64,000 nucleotides of DNA from Piliocolobus tephrosceles. Taxonomy: Eukaryota > Chordata > Mammalia > Primates > Cercopithecidae. Shown here piece after piece: positions 11,275 through 23,596 of the stretch. Made by a program: the position numbers and the translations under genes. The notes under the pieces are model-generated. The model was given only the letters and a program-made list of their open reading frames with translations, did no database searches and was not told the origin of the DNA. The stretch lies in the NCBI RefSeq assembly GCF_002776525.5, contig NC_045439.1, positions 121,115,300 to 121,179,299 on the forward strand, written 5' to 3'. Within the stretch, counting starts at the first letter, position 1. Each line of letters begins with the position of its first letter.

Positions 11275-11440
11275 GCGGAGTTTGAATTCCAACGCTACCA
11301 TTTACTTGCTGCACAATATAAGACAACTACCTTCTATGAGTCTGTTTTTTTTCTGTCTTAAATGGAAATAATAATGACACCTTCCTTCCAGGGCTCTTTT
11401 TGATCCCTAAAACAGTAAGTAATAAATAAACATTAGCTTT
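11275..11440 (+). repeat. MIR SINE, sense
   Basis: 'gtttgaattccaacgctacc', 'tgagtctgttttttttctgtctt', 'aaatggaaataataatgaca' and 'ttccagggctctttttg' follow the MIR core order. Confidence 0.6.
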
Positions 11441-12559
11441 CTTGTCCCCTCCACATTCAATGTTCTAACAGTGACAAGGTCATACTTATTTTCAAACACT
11501 CTTCCTCAATGGAAAATTATTTAGTATCTCAGGGCTTTGATTTTCACATAATAAAGAGTATGCACATCTCACATATATAAAGTGAATATCAAACAATTTA
11601 TTAGCATCTAGCATTATGCCTGGTACTCAGATTGTGCTGTAAATTGTTAGCTACTGTTATCCCTAGAAAGGTCCCATGAGTGCTCATCTTCCTGAAGAAG
11701 TCATCTTGGCCCACTGTGTGTTCTGATTAAAAGTCTCCAATATCTGTGTGATCATGCACCAAGAAGTTACCTTCTCTGGGTATTGCTCCCTTAGAACACC
11801 TGAGCACACCATTTGCTCACTCCTGGGGGGTCACTTGGGTCCTGGTGAGAAGAAACTCTAACATTTCCCAAACATATTCCTATCTTTTCCCTTATTCTGG
11901 GGCTTGTAAGAATGAAAAAGTTTAAGTTTCAAACATCAGGGTTTGTGTTCAGTATTGTACCTAGATCTTGGTGTACAGATAAATAAATCAATAACAACCC
12001 AGAAACAGGAATCTCGTGTCTGGGGCTTTGAAAGGGAGAACAGAGGTGTCCTTAGATCTGTATTCTCACTAACCTTATATTAAATAATCTCTGAAATGTT
12101 GCCTACTTCTCTACTTTGAAAGCCAGCCTAACTTTTTTCTATTACGACTTTTGTAGCATACTTGAGAGATTGTATCTAACTATAGCCTGTCTGTATCTTT
12201 TTACAGCTTTTGACCCAGAGCAGTCAAAGTCAGCCTCTCAAATCTGTTCCATGTGTTGTGCTGTACAATCAACCCTAAAAAGAACTTCATTTCTCCTCTA
12301 GTTTGTCCTGCTTCCACCTTTCACAGAAACACTAAATTGATTTGGCAAAGATTCATAAATGTAAGAAATCTTTTGTCCCAGAAAAAAAAAAAAAAAAAGC
12401 CGTCATATGTAACATCTTTCTATTGCAGCAAATTTTTCCCACAGCAGCTAGGACAATACAGTATGAAAGGAAGTTTACAGTTAATCTCATGTCTTCTTCC
12501 ATGAACTAATTTCCAGGTAGTCCCTCAACCCCTCTGCTCTATCCTCTATCTCAGGACAC
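11441..12559. other. Mostly unassigned; possible MIR 3' remnant
   Basis: A MIR-like 3' end may lie at 11560-11665 (attatgcctggtactcag, ttgttagctactgttat). A 17-bp A run sits at 12382-12398 with no SINE attached. No gene is seen. Confidence 0.4.
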
Positions 12560-12765
12560 TAAAGAGCTCACTATTCTTTACTCGATTCTTTTTTATATAC
12601 AGCTTGATGTGTATTTATCCTCCAGCCTTGTACCTATTTACCTATCTTCCCAAAAAGACACCAATCAGATTCTAAGCAGGAGTGGCTCATTTGTTCCTGT
12701 AAACTGACATAGCACAGGTAATAGTCCATTAAAGGTAAGCAATAAACATTTGTTGAAAGAGTTAC
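12560..12765 (+). repeat. L2 3' end, sense
   Basis: It ends with the L2 3' signature 'agcaataaacatttgttgaaag', preceded by 'gacatagcacaggtaatagt'. Confidence 0.55.
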
Positions 12766-14299
12766 ACCTAAAATACATGTCTATTTGTATACAAAGTATA
12801 AGACAGTGAGAGCCTATATACCATCTAAAAACCCATGTACAGAGATGTTTTGTAAATGCATGTTATTGCACCAACTCAGGTATCAAATGAACTGCTATCT
12901 GAACTGATGACCCACTGAGAAAGTCATCTTGGCCTTTGAGTAATGGAAAGTCATAGTGCCAACCAGCAAACTCAATTCACAATAAAGAATTCTAACACCT
13001 GTGAGAACTGTCATCAGAGTACTTTACTTTTTCTTTCAGGCAGGCCAGTTCAAATTAACTCCAGCTCTTCTTACCTGAGGGTGTAAGCTTAATTCAGCTT
13101 AATTTCCATGGAACCATGTTCCCTGGCTCATCCCTCAGAGGGATAGCTTCTTCTTTAAGGAACTTGGGCAGTGACACATTCGAAACACACTTACCAATGA
13201 GTAGCTCTTAGAATGGCTCCAGATCATGAGACTTGTGTATAGTAAGCAAAAAGCAAACATCTTCTAAAATTGCTACAAGTGATGTGAACTTCAATACGAG
13301 CAAGAAAAGAGGGCAAGAGAAATGCTTTCTCGTTTTACTATAACAATCCTGTGTACAGTACTGTAGTAAATGTTGGAGAAGAAAGTATCTTACAAAAGCA
13401 GCTTCTAGGGCATTTTCAAGAACAGGAATGTTCTGAATAATCAATAATTCCATTAGCAAAGGGATAATGCTTGATGTTTAGTCAGTTTTGGGTACTTTAT
13501 TATCTGTGATGGCTCAAACTTGAAAACGCTCCTAATTTCCTTTAGAAACATAAACTGGTGAGCTAAAAAAAAAACAAAAAAAAATTAAGAGTTCATCTGT
13601 TCCAAATTTCATTGTACAGATGAAGAACCAAAGCCTAGTAGATTACAAAAATTCATCCAACTTGCCCAAGGTTTCTATTTATTTATTTATTTGCACTCCA
13701 ACTTGTTCCAGAAAAGATTAATGGCAACTACCAAAAAAGCATTCAGCTTGACAAGAGGAAATAAATAATTGAATGAGGTTAAAGAGGGATGGGTAGGAAA
13801 GAGTGAAGTCAGTGCACCAGAAAACCCTCTATATTCATTAGACGTGGGCAAAACAAAATTGCTTCCAAGTGTTCTAAAAGCCAATCATATAAACAAAGAA
13901 TCACAATCTGATTCATGGTTTCACATCTATAAATTAAGAACACACCAGTCTCTCAGGAAGTTATTAATCCTGTGCCAAGATCACAGAATAATTTCTTTCA
14001 TATGTTCCCATAGAGAAGACCCTGATGTCACAGAAAATGCAGCAGTGAAGTGTCAGATGATTCTTTCTCATAACATCCCCCCCGAAAATATGATGGCATC
14101 AAACTGGTAGCTTCAACTGCTATTAAATAAAAGTGATTCTTGAAAGGACTAAGATGTTTCAGGCACACAGCTCAATTAAGGGGTAGAATATAGGGAATAG
14201 AGAGAAGTAGGCGAACTGCATAACCTTGAAGCCAGCCTCAATAAATAACATTTTTCTCAATCATAATTGTGATAGATGTTGAGTAGCAGAGATTTGTCA
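12766..14299. other. Unassigned non-coding DNA
   Basis: I recognise no repeat or gene. A short ATTT run is at 13679-13691. Open frames of up to 113 codons on either strand look like chance. Confidence 0.45.
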
Positions 14300-15050
14300 A
14301 TACTTAATCGGCCCCATCCTCACTGTGTTCTCTCAAGATGGCCTTCCACTCATCCACTCACTGTTCGAGCAAGACCCAAGAACATTCCTTGATGTCTCCC
14401 ATTCTTTTCCCACCCATCAGTCAATAAGTTTAACTTTGCCTATCAGAACAAACCATTTCCCTCTATCCTAAACTTCTACACTAATTTGTCATGATTTCAC
14501 CTAAAACAAAATTCTCTGAATGTAATCTTGTGCTCCCCCAGTCATGGTTCACACAGAGACTCTGTGACCTTTTTAAACACAACTCTAGTGATATCACTTC
14601 CCTACTTAAAACATCACAGTATTTCCCTGGTGCCCTCAGAATCAAATTCCACGTTATTCACAGCAGGCCAGGCTTTGCGTTTTCTGATTCCTTATTTGGG
14701 GATCCAAATAAGGATCCAGCCTTATTCACTCCTCTCCTCTTCACTCTTTACCTCTCCTCTTCACTCTTTACCCCAGGCATATGGGTCTTTGGGTAATTTG
14801 AGGAAGAGCTTAACCCTTTTCCTTCATCAGAACCTTGATGTCTCCAATTATTCACTTTTATTGAACCTTATTTGCATATGCCACATTGTAATGAGTTGGT
14901 ATTTGTGTGATTATGTTGTTAAAGTCTCTCTTCACTATGGAATATAAGCTTCACAAGGTAAGGAACTGCATATTTCTGGCTCATTGTTGTATTTCTAACA
15001 TAGCACAGTGCAATGTAAGCATTGAGATATGAGAATGAATAAAGAAAAAA
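14300..15050 (+). repeat. L2 segment, sense, with a 20-bp tandem duplication
   Basis: Landmarks in L2 order are 'catcacagtatttccctggtgcc', 'aggccaggctttgcg', 'tataagcttcacaaggtaagg' and 'catagcacagtgcaatgtaag'. cctctcctcttcactcttta is duplicated in tandem at 14731-14750 and 14751-14770. An overlapping frame of 139 codons (14528-14947) is L2 in the wrong context, not a gene. Confidence 0.6.
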
Positions 15051-15920
15051 TGGGATGATTCAACAGATTAATAAAAAACGAGTATGTAGGGTCTAGCTTA
15101 TTCTTTTCTCTAGACATAAATACACAATAGACAGATAGATCATAATTTTATATATTATGATGATATGTAAAGCCATGTGATGGCAGACATACTCCACAGT
15201 TTTCTTGTGTTTCTGCCTGTCTTCTAAGAAAAAGGTATTGATACCTCTGTTCTGGACTATCTTTGCACAGATGTTTATACAGCCTTAGAAGACAGAAGTA
15301 GTGTCTCCCTCTAGGGTAGAGGGCATATTTGTTTTCTCACCAGGATAATAAATGTAGTATCTTCCCTTGAGAAAAGGTTGGGAAAGTTTGCCAGCAGCAC
15401 TCTTACACAATTGAGGGTTTTCCAAATTCAGGGGTTCTCAGCTGTGACAAATATCTACTGTCTGCACAGCATCTACCTGGGCTACTTTTCATTGCATTTA
15501 TGGGATATAGTGGACAAGAAGAACCAGTCTGAACATGAAGCTCATGATACTTGCTGTGCCAGGAGAAATAAAGTCCTTTGTCTCTGACACAAGAGTTTTG
15601 TATCTCCTGCCAGCATCTACGAAACTATGATAGGCTAATTTGTCAGCTTTCGATCAGGGTAAAATCACAGATCATTAACAATTTTTCACATTAGGTGCTT
15701 CAACAATTGGCAGGGTTGGGAGAATAGTGGAGGCTGTTATCTTCCTGTGAACAAATGGGAAATCTAGAAAAGACAATATCCCAATTTGTTGTGAATTGGA
15801 AATCCTCCTTGAAAGGTAATTTTGGGGTGACCCAAAAATTAAATGAGAAATCTTGGTTCCAGAGATGTATATCATAAAATAGAGTTAATAAACCTGTGAT
15901 TCTTGGGGAACTTGCAAAAG
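15051..15920. other. Unassigned non-coding DNA
   Basis: No confident family. The stretch 15380-15640 (with 'aataaagtcctttgtctctgac') looks like an old LTR R/U5 border, but I cannot name it. Confidence 0.35.
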
Positions 15921-15935
15921 AAATGCCTGCGTTTA

Positions 15936-16922
15936 GCAAAAGAAACTAACATCAGAGTGAACAGGCTACCTACAGAATGGGAGAAAATTTTTGCAATCTA
16001 TCCATCTGACAAAGGGCTAATATCCAGAATCTACAAAGAACTCAAACAAATGTACAAGAAAAAAAAACAAACAACCCCACCAAAAAGTGGGCGAAGGATA
16101 TGAACAGACACTTCTCAAAAGAAGACATTTATGCAGCCAACAGAAATATGAAAAAATGCTCATCACTGGCCATCAGAGAAATGCAAATCAAAACCACAGC
16201 AAGATGCCATCTCATACCAGTTAGAATAGTGATCATTAAAAAGTCAGGAAACAACAGGTGCTGGAGAGGATGTGGAGAAATAGGAATGCTTTTACACTGT
16301 TGGTGGGACTGTAAACTGGTTCAACCATTGTGGAAGACAGTGTGGTGATTCCTCAAGGATCTAGAACTAGAAATACCATTTGACCCAGCCATCCCATTAC
16401 TTGGCATATACTCAAAGGATTATAAATCATGCTGCTATAAAGACACATGCACACGTATGTTTATTGCAGCACTATTCACAATGGCAAAGACTTAGAATCA
16501 ACCCAAATGTCCATCAATGATAGACTGGATTAAGAAAATGTGGCACATATACACCATGGAATACTATGCAGCCACAAAAAAAGGATGAGTTCATGTCCTT
16601 CGTAGGGAATCATTCTCAGCAAACTGTCACAGGGACAAAAAAAAACAAACACCGCATGTTCTCACTTACAGGTGCAAATTGAACAATGAGAACACTGGGA
16701 CACAGGAAGGGGACCATCACACACCAAGGCCTGTCGAGGTGTGGGGGGAGGGGGAAGGGATAGCATTAGGAGATACACCTAATGTAAATGACGAGTTAAT
16801 GTGTGCAACACACCAACATGGCACATGTATACATATGTAACAAACCTGCACGTTGTGCCCATATACCCTAGAACTTAAAGTATAATAAATAAATACATAA
16901 ATACATAAATAAATAAATAAAT
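15936..16922 (+). mobile_element. 5'-truncated L1PA-type element
   Basis: It covers the ORF2 C-terminal coding region, the 3' UTR with its G-rich tract, and an AAAT-rich tail. The flanking duplication is aaatgcctgcgttta (15921-15935) and aaatgcctgtgttta (16923-16937), which differ only at a CpG. The frame is broken by indels, including loss of about 20 bases near 16600. The zinc-knuckle segment keeps its last cysteine, unlike the full-length L1 in this window. Confidence 0.9.
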
Positions 16923-16937
16923 AAATGCCTGTGTTTA

Positions 16938-18279
16938 AAATGAAGACCCCTATGCCAAATACCAAATCTATTAAATCCAAACTATACTCACAGAATTGTA
17001 TTTCTAGTTGACAGATCAAGTTTGCACTGATTTTTTTTTTTTTACTTTTCCCTGACATTCTTAAAACCATGACCATGCATCTTCCCTGAGACCAAAAAAA
17101 AATTTTTTTTGTAATGTATCTATTGTACAAATGGCACTGTGTTAGAGTTGGGCCAAAATAGGAAGCATATAGAACCTGTTCAACACCAATATCAGAAACC
17201 CTGAGCTCCTAAATACATTCTAGCCATGCCCCCATCTTATTCTCATTTCATTCTCAGTATTTGCAATTATCCCATTCATTGTCTCCAATTCTATATATTA
17301 CTATTATATAAACATTATAGACAGATGATGGGTGGGTCAATAGATGAAAGCTAGCTAGCTAACTAGATAGATAGATACAAACATAGATCCAAAAGCAAGA
17401 TAAACAAGATATGCTGAAAATCGCCATTTTGAACAGGCCAAGTATTTAAGAATTTTAAAGTTTTACAGTAGCAGAAAATGAATTGTTGGAGTAGTCTTCT
17501 GTTTAAATTCATTGGTGGAAAATTAAATGAGATTCCCAGCAAATAAAAAGCTCAGTATCTAATAGTCTTCATTGCCACAGTATGGTGTGCATTTTCTGCT
17601 TCCTTTACTTCACAAATAAGCTCCAAACCTTGTGGTGTCCTAGTATGACAAGCACTGCTTGTTCAATGCCAGGAATGAAATATCTAATTACTGATGGAAA
17701 CTCACCTGTGAACACAACCCAGCAAGAGCTGCTAGTGGAGCTCATTTAGAGACTCCTAATGGTTTTGATTCAAAGAACTCCCTGAAAACTGAACTGATTA
17801 CATCAGAATTTCTGGCTGCAATGGTCAAAGTAATATCCACAGGATATGACAGGAATTATGATAAATATCGAAAGCTCTGTAAGTCAAAGAGTAAAATCAC
17901 TTCTCTACCTGAGAGTTCTGTTTCATATAAAATGCAGAATATATCAACAGTGAAAAGGTAATCTTTTCACAGTGGATGTAATGAAGATATACAACACATA
18001 GCTTGGCTAAAGAAAAGAAAAAGAATCTCTCTGTGTGAAGATTTTCTCTTCAATTTAGTTGGAAATGTGAATATGATACTAAATAATTCACTGAATTATT
18101 AAATGTCCACCAGATTAACTTGGAAAAAAACTGACCAGCCTTCCCTATATATGTAAATCTTTTGTTGAAAACTTTCTCCTTTCAAATCAATGTCTTCCAG
18201 ATACCAGGTAGGTCTTTGAAAGTGACCTGAGGTTTGGTGTTATGACAAAAATAAGAAAAGTCTGAGAAACTGTCATAGC
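16938..18279. other. Unassigned non-coding DNA
   Basis: AT-rich. It contains a short TAGC/GATA-like run at 17350-17377 and T/A runs near 17030 and 17093-17110. Nothing else is recognised. Confidence 0.45.
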
Positions 18280-18560
18280 CAAGAAGAGCCTAATGAGACA
18301 CAATAACTAAATGTAATGTGATCTCCCAGATGGGATCCTGGAACAGAAAAAGAACATTAGGTAAAAACTAAGAAAATATGAATAAAGCATGGACTTTAGT
18401 TAATACAAATTGATTAATATTGGTTCATTAATAGTAACAAATGTACCATACTATAAGATGTTAATAGGAGAAACTGGAAGTAGAGTATACAGGAACTACT
18501 TGTATTATTTTTGCAATTTTCATGTAAATATAAATCGATGATAAAATATAAAGTTTATTT
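18280..18560 (+). repeat. Possible old LINE 3' end
   Basis: 'aatgtaccatactataagatgttaata', 'tacaggaactacttgtattattt' and 'cgatgataaaatataaagttta' resemble a common old 3'-end consensus. The family is not certain. Confidence 0.35.
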
Positions 18561-19388
18561 TTGAAGTTTTTTTTAAATGAGCCCATAAACTATTTTCTGA
18601 GAAACAAATTAAAGCTACAAATATCTGAAGCAGACTTGATGGTAAGCCAGTAGTGATGATCTGATTATATCCATGTAGGCTAATTATAAAACAGCTATAG
18701 TTCAACAGAACTAAACATAATCTAAAGCAAGACATAATGTTATATATAACAAACCCACCAAAGGACAACGGCATAAGATTAGAAAATCTTCCATGCCTAA
18801 ATGACTAGCATCTTCCTAAATGTCCACTTTTCTAGGACATGTTTTCAAAATGAAAACCATTATTGTACTGTTCCCGGGAAATAGAAGCAGTAAACTAACC
18901 TTAAAGGGCAGTAAGAATAAAGTATGCAGAGATAATAAGGCATGAATTCAGGATAAAAAGTTACCTTCTCTTTTAAAACTTTCTTCTATAAATGGAACCT
19001 GCAAATTATTTTCCAGGGTATAAAGTATCTCACTATTACAGAGACTTAATTGCAAATTCTTCTGACCCAGGACAAATTAAATTTCGACTTAAATCTAAAT
19101 GACTGGTAAGGAGTATTTTGCTTCCACAGCTGGGCAATGACCTTTCGTGAAAACATGGATTGAAATGAGAAAGTGAGAGAAATAGGAGGAAATGGTCATA
19201 TTCATACTATAATTCAGCAGTTCAGCTGTATTTGAGCTAAATATAGGCTCAAGAGCTATACTGGGAACCAAAATACCAATTATAACATAATTTTAGCATA
19301 AAAATATGTTTTGATTTTCAAACACTAAACTATAAACAACTGACTTTGGAACTCAGACCTTGTATAAAATGTCTGCTGATATATATTC
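18561..19388. other. Unassigned non-coding DNA
   Basis: No recognisable gene or repeat. Confidence 0.45.
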
Positions 19389-19392
19389 ATAC

Positions 19393-20110
19393 TGTTAGAG
19401 AGTGGGCAGATAGCCAGAAATGAGCAGGCAAGGGAGCCCCCTAGGAAAAGAGGTCCTGAAGCTGCTGCCCACTGATGGTCAGGGCTGCCCACTGACACTC
19501 AGCAAAAAGGATGATGGCTACATTGGCTACATCTGGCCTCGTGGTTGGACTCCTCTAGCCCTGAAGGGGACTCAGACCACGCCTTAGCCGGAGACAGGTA
19601 TGCTAGGGATTTTCCCCACTGACAAACATGCCTATTCCTCTAAAAACTCACCCCAAAGTAGCCTTTTGCTCATTATAATCATAAAAAACACACCTCTGGG
19701 AGATTTAAAATGATAATAACTCATGCAGTGTGTGTACTAACATGTGCAACCATAGAGCCTGTGTATCCAAAAAGACCTCCCAAAACATGCTTGCAAGTAA
19801 CATCCACTCACGCCCTTTCATAAATAATCATGTAAGATTCTCCTAAAGAGTGTCCCGCAGCATTAGCTCCTGGTTCATTCTTTTGTGCATTCCACTTTGC
19901 TTTGACTTTCAGAGTGTTCTGTTCTTTCTAACTAATGGTGATACTGCTGCTACTACTATTTTTCCAGCTGGACCAGCCCAGAGCTGTTTTCCACTCCTTT
20001 CTAGGAATGTACCTGTAGTCCTTCAGTAAATTCTGCTACAATGTATCTCTTGGCTGAATTTTTCTTCCAAGTTAGACAAGAAGCAAGGATGCTCCCACTT
20101 CCTCGTAACA
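19393..20110 (+). mobile_element. Solo LTR, ERV1-class, family not assigned
   Basis: A 718-bp unit begins TGTTAGAG and ends CTCGTAACA. It is flanked by a perfect 4-bp duplication, atac, at 19389-19392 and 20111-20114. TG...CA ends with a 4-bp duplication are typical of ERV1 (gamma-like) LTRs. It has no internal retroviral sequence on either side. AT-rich 'gatttaaaatgataa' near 19700 could mark a promoter region. I do not recognise the family by name. Confidence 0.75.
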
Positions 20111-20122
20111 ATACCAGGAATT

Positions 20123-20430
20123 GCTGGGCGTGGTGGCTCACGCCTGTAATCCCAGCACTTTGGGAGGCCGAGGCGGGCGGATCACAAGGTCAGGAGATGG
20201 AGACCACGGTGAAACCCCGTCTCTACTAAAAATACAAAAAATTAGCCGGGCGCGGTGGCGGGCGCCTGTAGTCCCAGCTACTAGGGAGGTTGAGGCAGGA
20301 GAATGGCGTGAACCCAGGAGGCGGAGCTTGCAGTGAGCCGAGATCGCGCCACTGCACTCCAGCCTGGTGGACAGAGTGAGACTCCGTCTCAAAAAAAAAA
20401 AAAAAACAAAAAAAAACAAAAAAACAAAAA
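20123..20430 (+). mobile_element. AluY
   Basis: Full-length AluY with an A-rich tail interrupted by C. The flanking duplication is accaggaatt at 20113-20122 and 20431-20440. It landed 12 bp after the end of the solo LTR. A short deletion lies in the left arm ('gagatggagaccacggtg'). Confidence 0.92.
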
Positions 20431-20440
20431 ACCAGGAATT

Positions 20441-22410
20441 TTACATGTTGCTGTGGTTGACTAGAGCTATACCTATCCTCATCTCCACAGAAGGCCTATT
20501 AGAGTACTGATGTTATTTGTCCTAAGGAAAAAGTTAAGAAGATGAACTAAACTCTGGTTGCAGGGTTGTTCTATATTCAAACTAGGGAAGAGTTAATTTC
20601 CAGCCCAAAAGGAGACTGCAGAATTGAATATGTACATCTATATATTGGTCTATTTTGCAGTTATTAGAATGGCTATAGAAAAATGTGTAATATCAGAGAA
20701 AATTTTTATGATATGCTATGGAGGTCAAAAAATTGTTCTCAATTCATTCCCCATCATTCTCTGCTCTGTTCCATCTCAGAGGGAGCCATATTTACTTGTC
20801 CTGTGGCTGGCTTCCAATAGTTGCAATGACAGGCACAAACAGAAAGCTGAGCACAGGTACAGCCAACAATATCAATACTGCACCCAGACTGCCTGGGATT
20901 CCTTTTTTATGGATTTTGTGTGTATCTCAGCTGCTTTCATGTGATTTCATTTCAAGGGAATGCCTTCAGTTATTTTCCAGAAAACTGTTCGCAAGTTCCC
21001 AGAGCCCACTTTTCCTAGCAAAGAACTGGAAATGCCTGGGAATTTAATTCCAGGAGTGGGGCAGTCACTCTTAACCAATGAATAAGATAACTGGAAGTAA
21101 GAAAACATTTGCTTTGGGGTCAAAGAATTGAGGTACAGCTTACACTTCGGATGGTTCCTGCAGGATTCAGCTACAGCCATCCTCTAAGGTACTTTGCCTG
21201 GATTTTGTCTTTTGCCCCTCTCTTATCCTACTCCTTACACTCCCCTATGGGTTCCCCCAGAAACACTTCTGTGATAATTCTTTCCATACAAATTCTTGGC
21301 CAAATAAAACTCATTATAAACCAGTAGAAGAAAGGGAGACACTAAGGGATGTTTTCCCTGTCCCTCTGCCTCAGTGCTGTCCCCAGCAAAGGTTGCATCT
21401 TCTCCTTGGCTCCAATTTCTATCAGGTAGCCTTCAATGGGGTTATTCAATGCAAGTACACTCAAGTCTTTTACATTACAGTTAAGACGTTGTGTGGAAGA
21501 ATGGGACTGCAGGATTTGGGATGGGTGTCTCAGATAAAGCTGAAAAATCCACCAAAAACCTCTTGCTATTTTAGGGCAAAAATGGAGACTTGCACCTACA
21601 TTATTCCCTCATCTTATCATATAGCCCAAGAAGCAGCCAGCCTAACAGAATAGGAGATGGTCTATCGAAGATTTACTGGGGTTAGTGTGCTATTTTCCAA
21701 AACGTAGTATGTTTTAAAACAGAGGCAAATAGAAGGTGTTATTTTCTCCCATTGCCAATACACATAGACCAGAAATCAACAGATAGAAATAGAAGTGGCT
21801 CTTTCACTATTACACATAATATTCCATCATTGGAATCTTGCAGCCCTGTGTTCTGATGCTTTATAGATCTTAGTTCCCAACTGCCATCTGGTCATTTGGG
21901 GCTCCTCATGCCAATGAGTCAACTGGCAGAAGAGGAGTTACTACACCAGTTTTGATGGTTTACCCAACTTATCAAAGGGAAATTGCATTGCTGCTACACA
22001 ATAAGGACTGGGAAGACTATGTCAGAATCCACTAGGAAACATCATAGTACTTCCATATCCCGCAGTAAAAGTTAATGGAAGATTATAGCAACCAAATCAA
22101 GGCAGGACCACTAAAGACCCAATATTTCAGGAAGAAAGAGTTAGATCTCTCCACCAAAAGAGAACCCAGTTAAGGTACACCTGAGTGTAAGAGAACAGGG
22201 AGCAGATGGTGGAAGAAGAAATTGAAAAATATCAACTATGGCCTCATGACCGTTACATAAATGAAGACTGTATCAGCTATGCATATTTTTATTATTACTA
22301 TGCCTGCATTTCTTAACACAATACCCATTTTCCCCTTTTATCTATTCTTTACTATTTTGTTGGAGGAGTACTAGTGGGTTCTAATTTTATAAACTTAGTT
22401 TTCAGCGATG
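20441..22410. other. Unassigned non-coding DNA
   Basis: Nearly 2 kb in which I recognise no repeat. Open frames of 106 and 109 codons overlap at 20624-21047 in different frames and have no family features. Confidence 0.4.
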
Positions 22411-22414
22411 ACCC

Positions 22415-23596
22415 TGAGAAGTGACAACGTGCTAGCAGCCCTCGCTCGCTCTCGGCGCCTCCTCGGCCTCGGCGTCTGCTCTGGCCACTCTCGAGGACCC
22501 TTTCAGCCCTCCACTGAGCTGTGGGGGCCCCTCTCTGGGGCTGGCCAAGGCCTGAGCCGGCTCTCTCTGCTGGCGGGGAGGTATTGGGGGAGAGGCACAG
22601 ATGGGAGCCGGGGCTGCCAGCGGCACTGGTTCCAGGTGGGCACAGGCTCAGCGGGCCGGCACTCGGCGCGACCTGCAGGGGGACTGCTGGGCTTGATCCG
22701 GTGATGAGCTCCCTCTGGGCTGCCAGAACACCCAGGCTAGGTGCTGCAAAGTCCTGCGGCTAGTGCTATTGAGAGGTGAAACTGGCTGGGCTTCTGGGTA
22801 GGGTGGGGACCTGAAGAACTTTTCTGTCTTTAGCTAAACGTTTGTAAACACACCAATCAGCACTCTGTCTACCTAATCTGGTGGAGGCTTGGGGAACGTT
22901 TGTGTCTAGCTAAAGGATTGTGAATGCACCAGTCAGCATTCTGTGTCTAGCTAAAGCTTTGTAAACGCACCAATCAGCACTCTGTCATAACGGACCAATC
23001 AGCTCTCTGTAAAGTGGAGCAATCAGCAGGATGTGGGTGGGGCCAGATAAGGGAATAAAAACATGCCACCGGCAGCTACCATAGTCAGCCCCAGAAACGT
23101 GCTAGGGTTCTCTTCCGATTTTGCTCCTAGCAATAAATCTTGCTGCTGCTCACTCTTTGGGTCCCCACCACTTTTAAGAGTTGTAATACTCACTGCCAAG
23201 GTTTGCAGCTTTACTCCTGTGGCCAGTGAGACTGCGAACCCACCAGAAGGAATGAACAACTCCAGACATGCTGCCTTTATGCGCTGTAACACTCACTGCG
23301 AAGGTCTGAAGCTTCGCTCCTGAAGCCAGTGAGACCACAAACCCACTGGAAGGAACGAACAACTCCAGACACACCGCCTTTAAGAGCTGTAACGCTCACC
23401 GCTAGCATCCCTGGCTTCACTCCTGAAGTCAGGGAGACCAGGAACCCACCAGAGGGAAGAAACTCTGGACAGATCTGAACATCTGAAGGAACAAACTCCG
23501 GACACATCATCTTTAAGAACTGTAACACTCACTGCAAGGGTCCACGGCTTCACTCTTGAAGTCAGCAAGACCAAGATCCCAGCAATTTGGGATACA
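22415..23596 (+). mobile_element. LTR12: LTR12 (HERV9 LTR), solo
   Basis: It starts 'tgagaagtgacaacgtgct' followed by the GC-rich 'ctcgctcgctctcggcgcctcc' block, and ends near 'gcaatttgggataca' (CA). The U3 has repeated CCAAT-type units and a GATA/TATA-like block. R has 'caataaatcttgctgctgctcac' and U5 consists of tandem 70-110-bp units. The flanks accc and gccc may be a decayed 4-bp duplication. No HERV9 internal sequence is adjacent. Open frames of 80-100 codons in the GC-rich block are incidental. Confidence 0.92.
22848..23060 (+). promoter_or_regulatory. LTR12 U3 enhancer/promoter block
   Basis: CCAAT-type motifs (caccaatcag at 22851, caccagtcag at 22926, caccaatcag near 22968, gaccaatcag near 22993, 'gagcaatcag' near 23017) recur at uneven spacing. 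They precede 'gccagataagg' (GATA-like) and a TATA-like 'gaataaaaac' near 23052. HERV9 LTR U3 regions are known to bind NF-Y, GATA and MZF1-type factors. Activity of this copy is inferred only. Confidence 0.65.

Noticed and set aside
14528..14947. 139-codon open frame
   Set aside because: It covers L2-derived sequence and a 20-bp tandem duplication, in a frame unrelated to L2 ORFs.
16717..17130. 137-codon minus-strand frame
   Set aside because: It is the antisense of an L1 3' UTR and its AAAT tail; the low-complexity tail makes the open frame.
20624..21047. Overlapping 106- and 109-codon frames in unassigned DNA
   Set aside because: Two different frames are open over the same bases, neither has family features, and no splice or polyadenylation context supports a gene.
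22408..22763. GC-rich open frames of 64-98 codons, exon-like
   Set aside because: The GC-rich block is the 5' part of an LTR12 and the frames are incidental.
23172..23596. Regularly spaced repeats suggesting a CRISPR-like array
   Set aside because: They are the tandem units of LTR12 U5, imperfect and 70-110 bp apart, in a primate genome.
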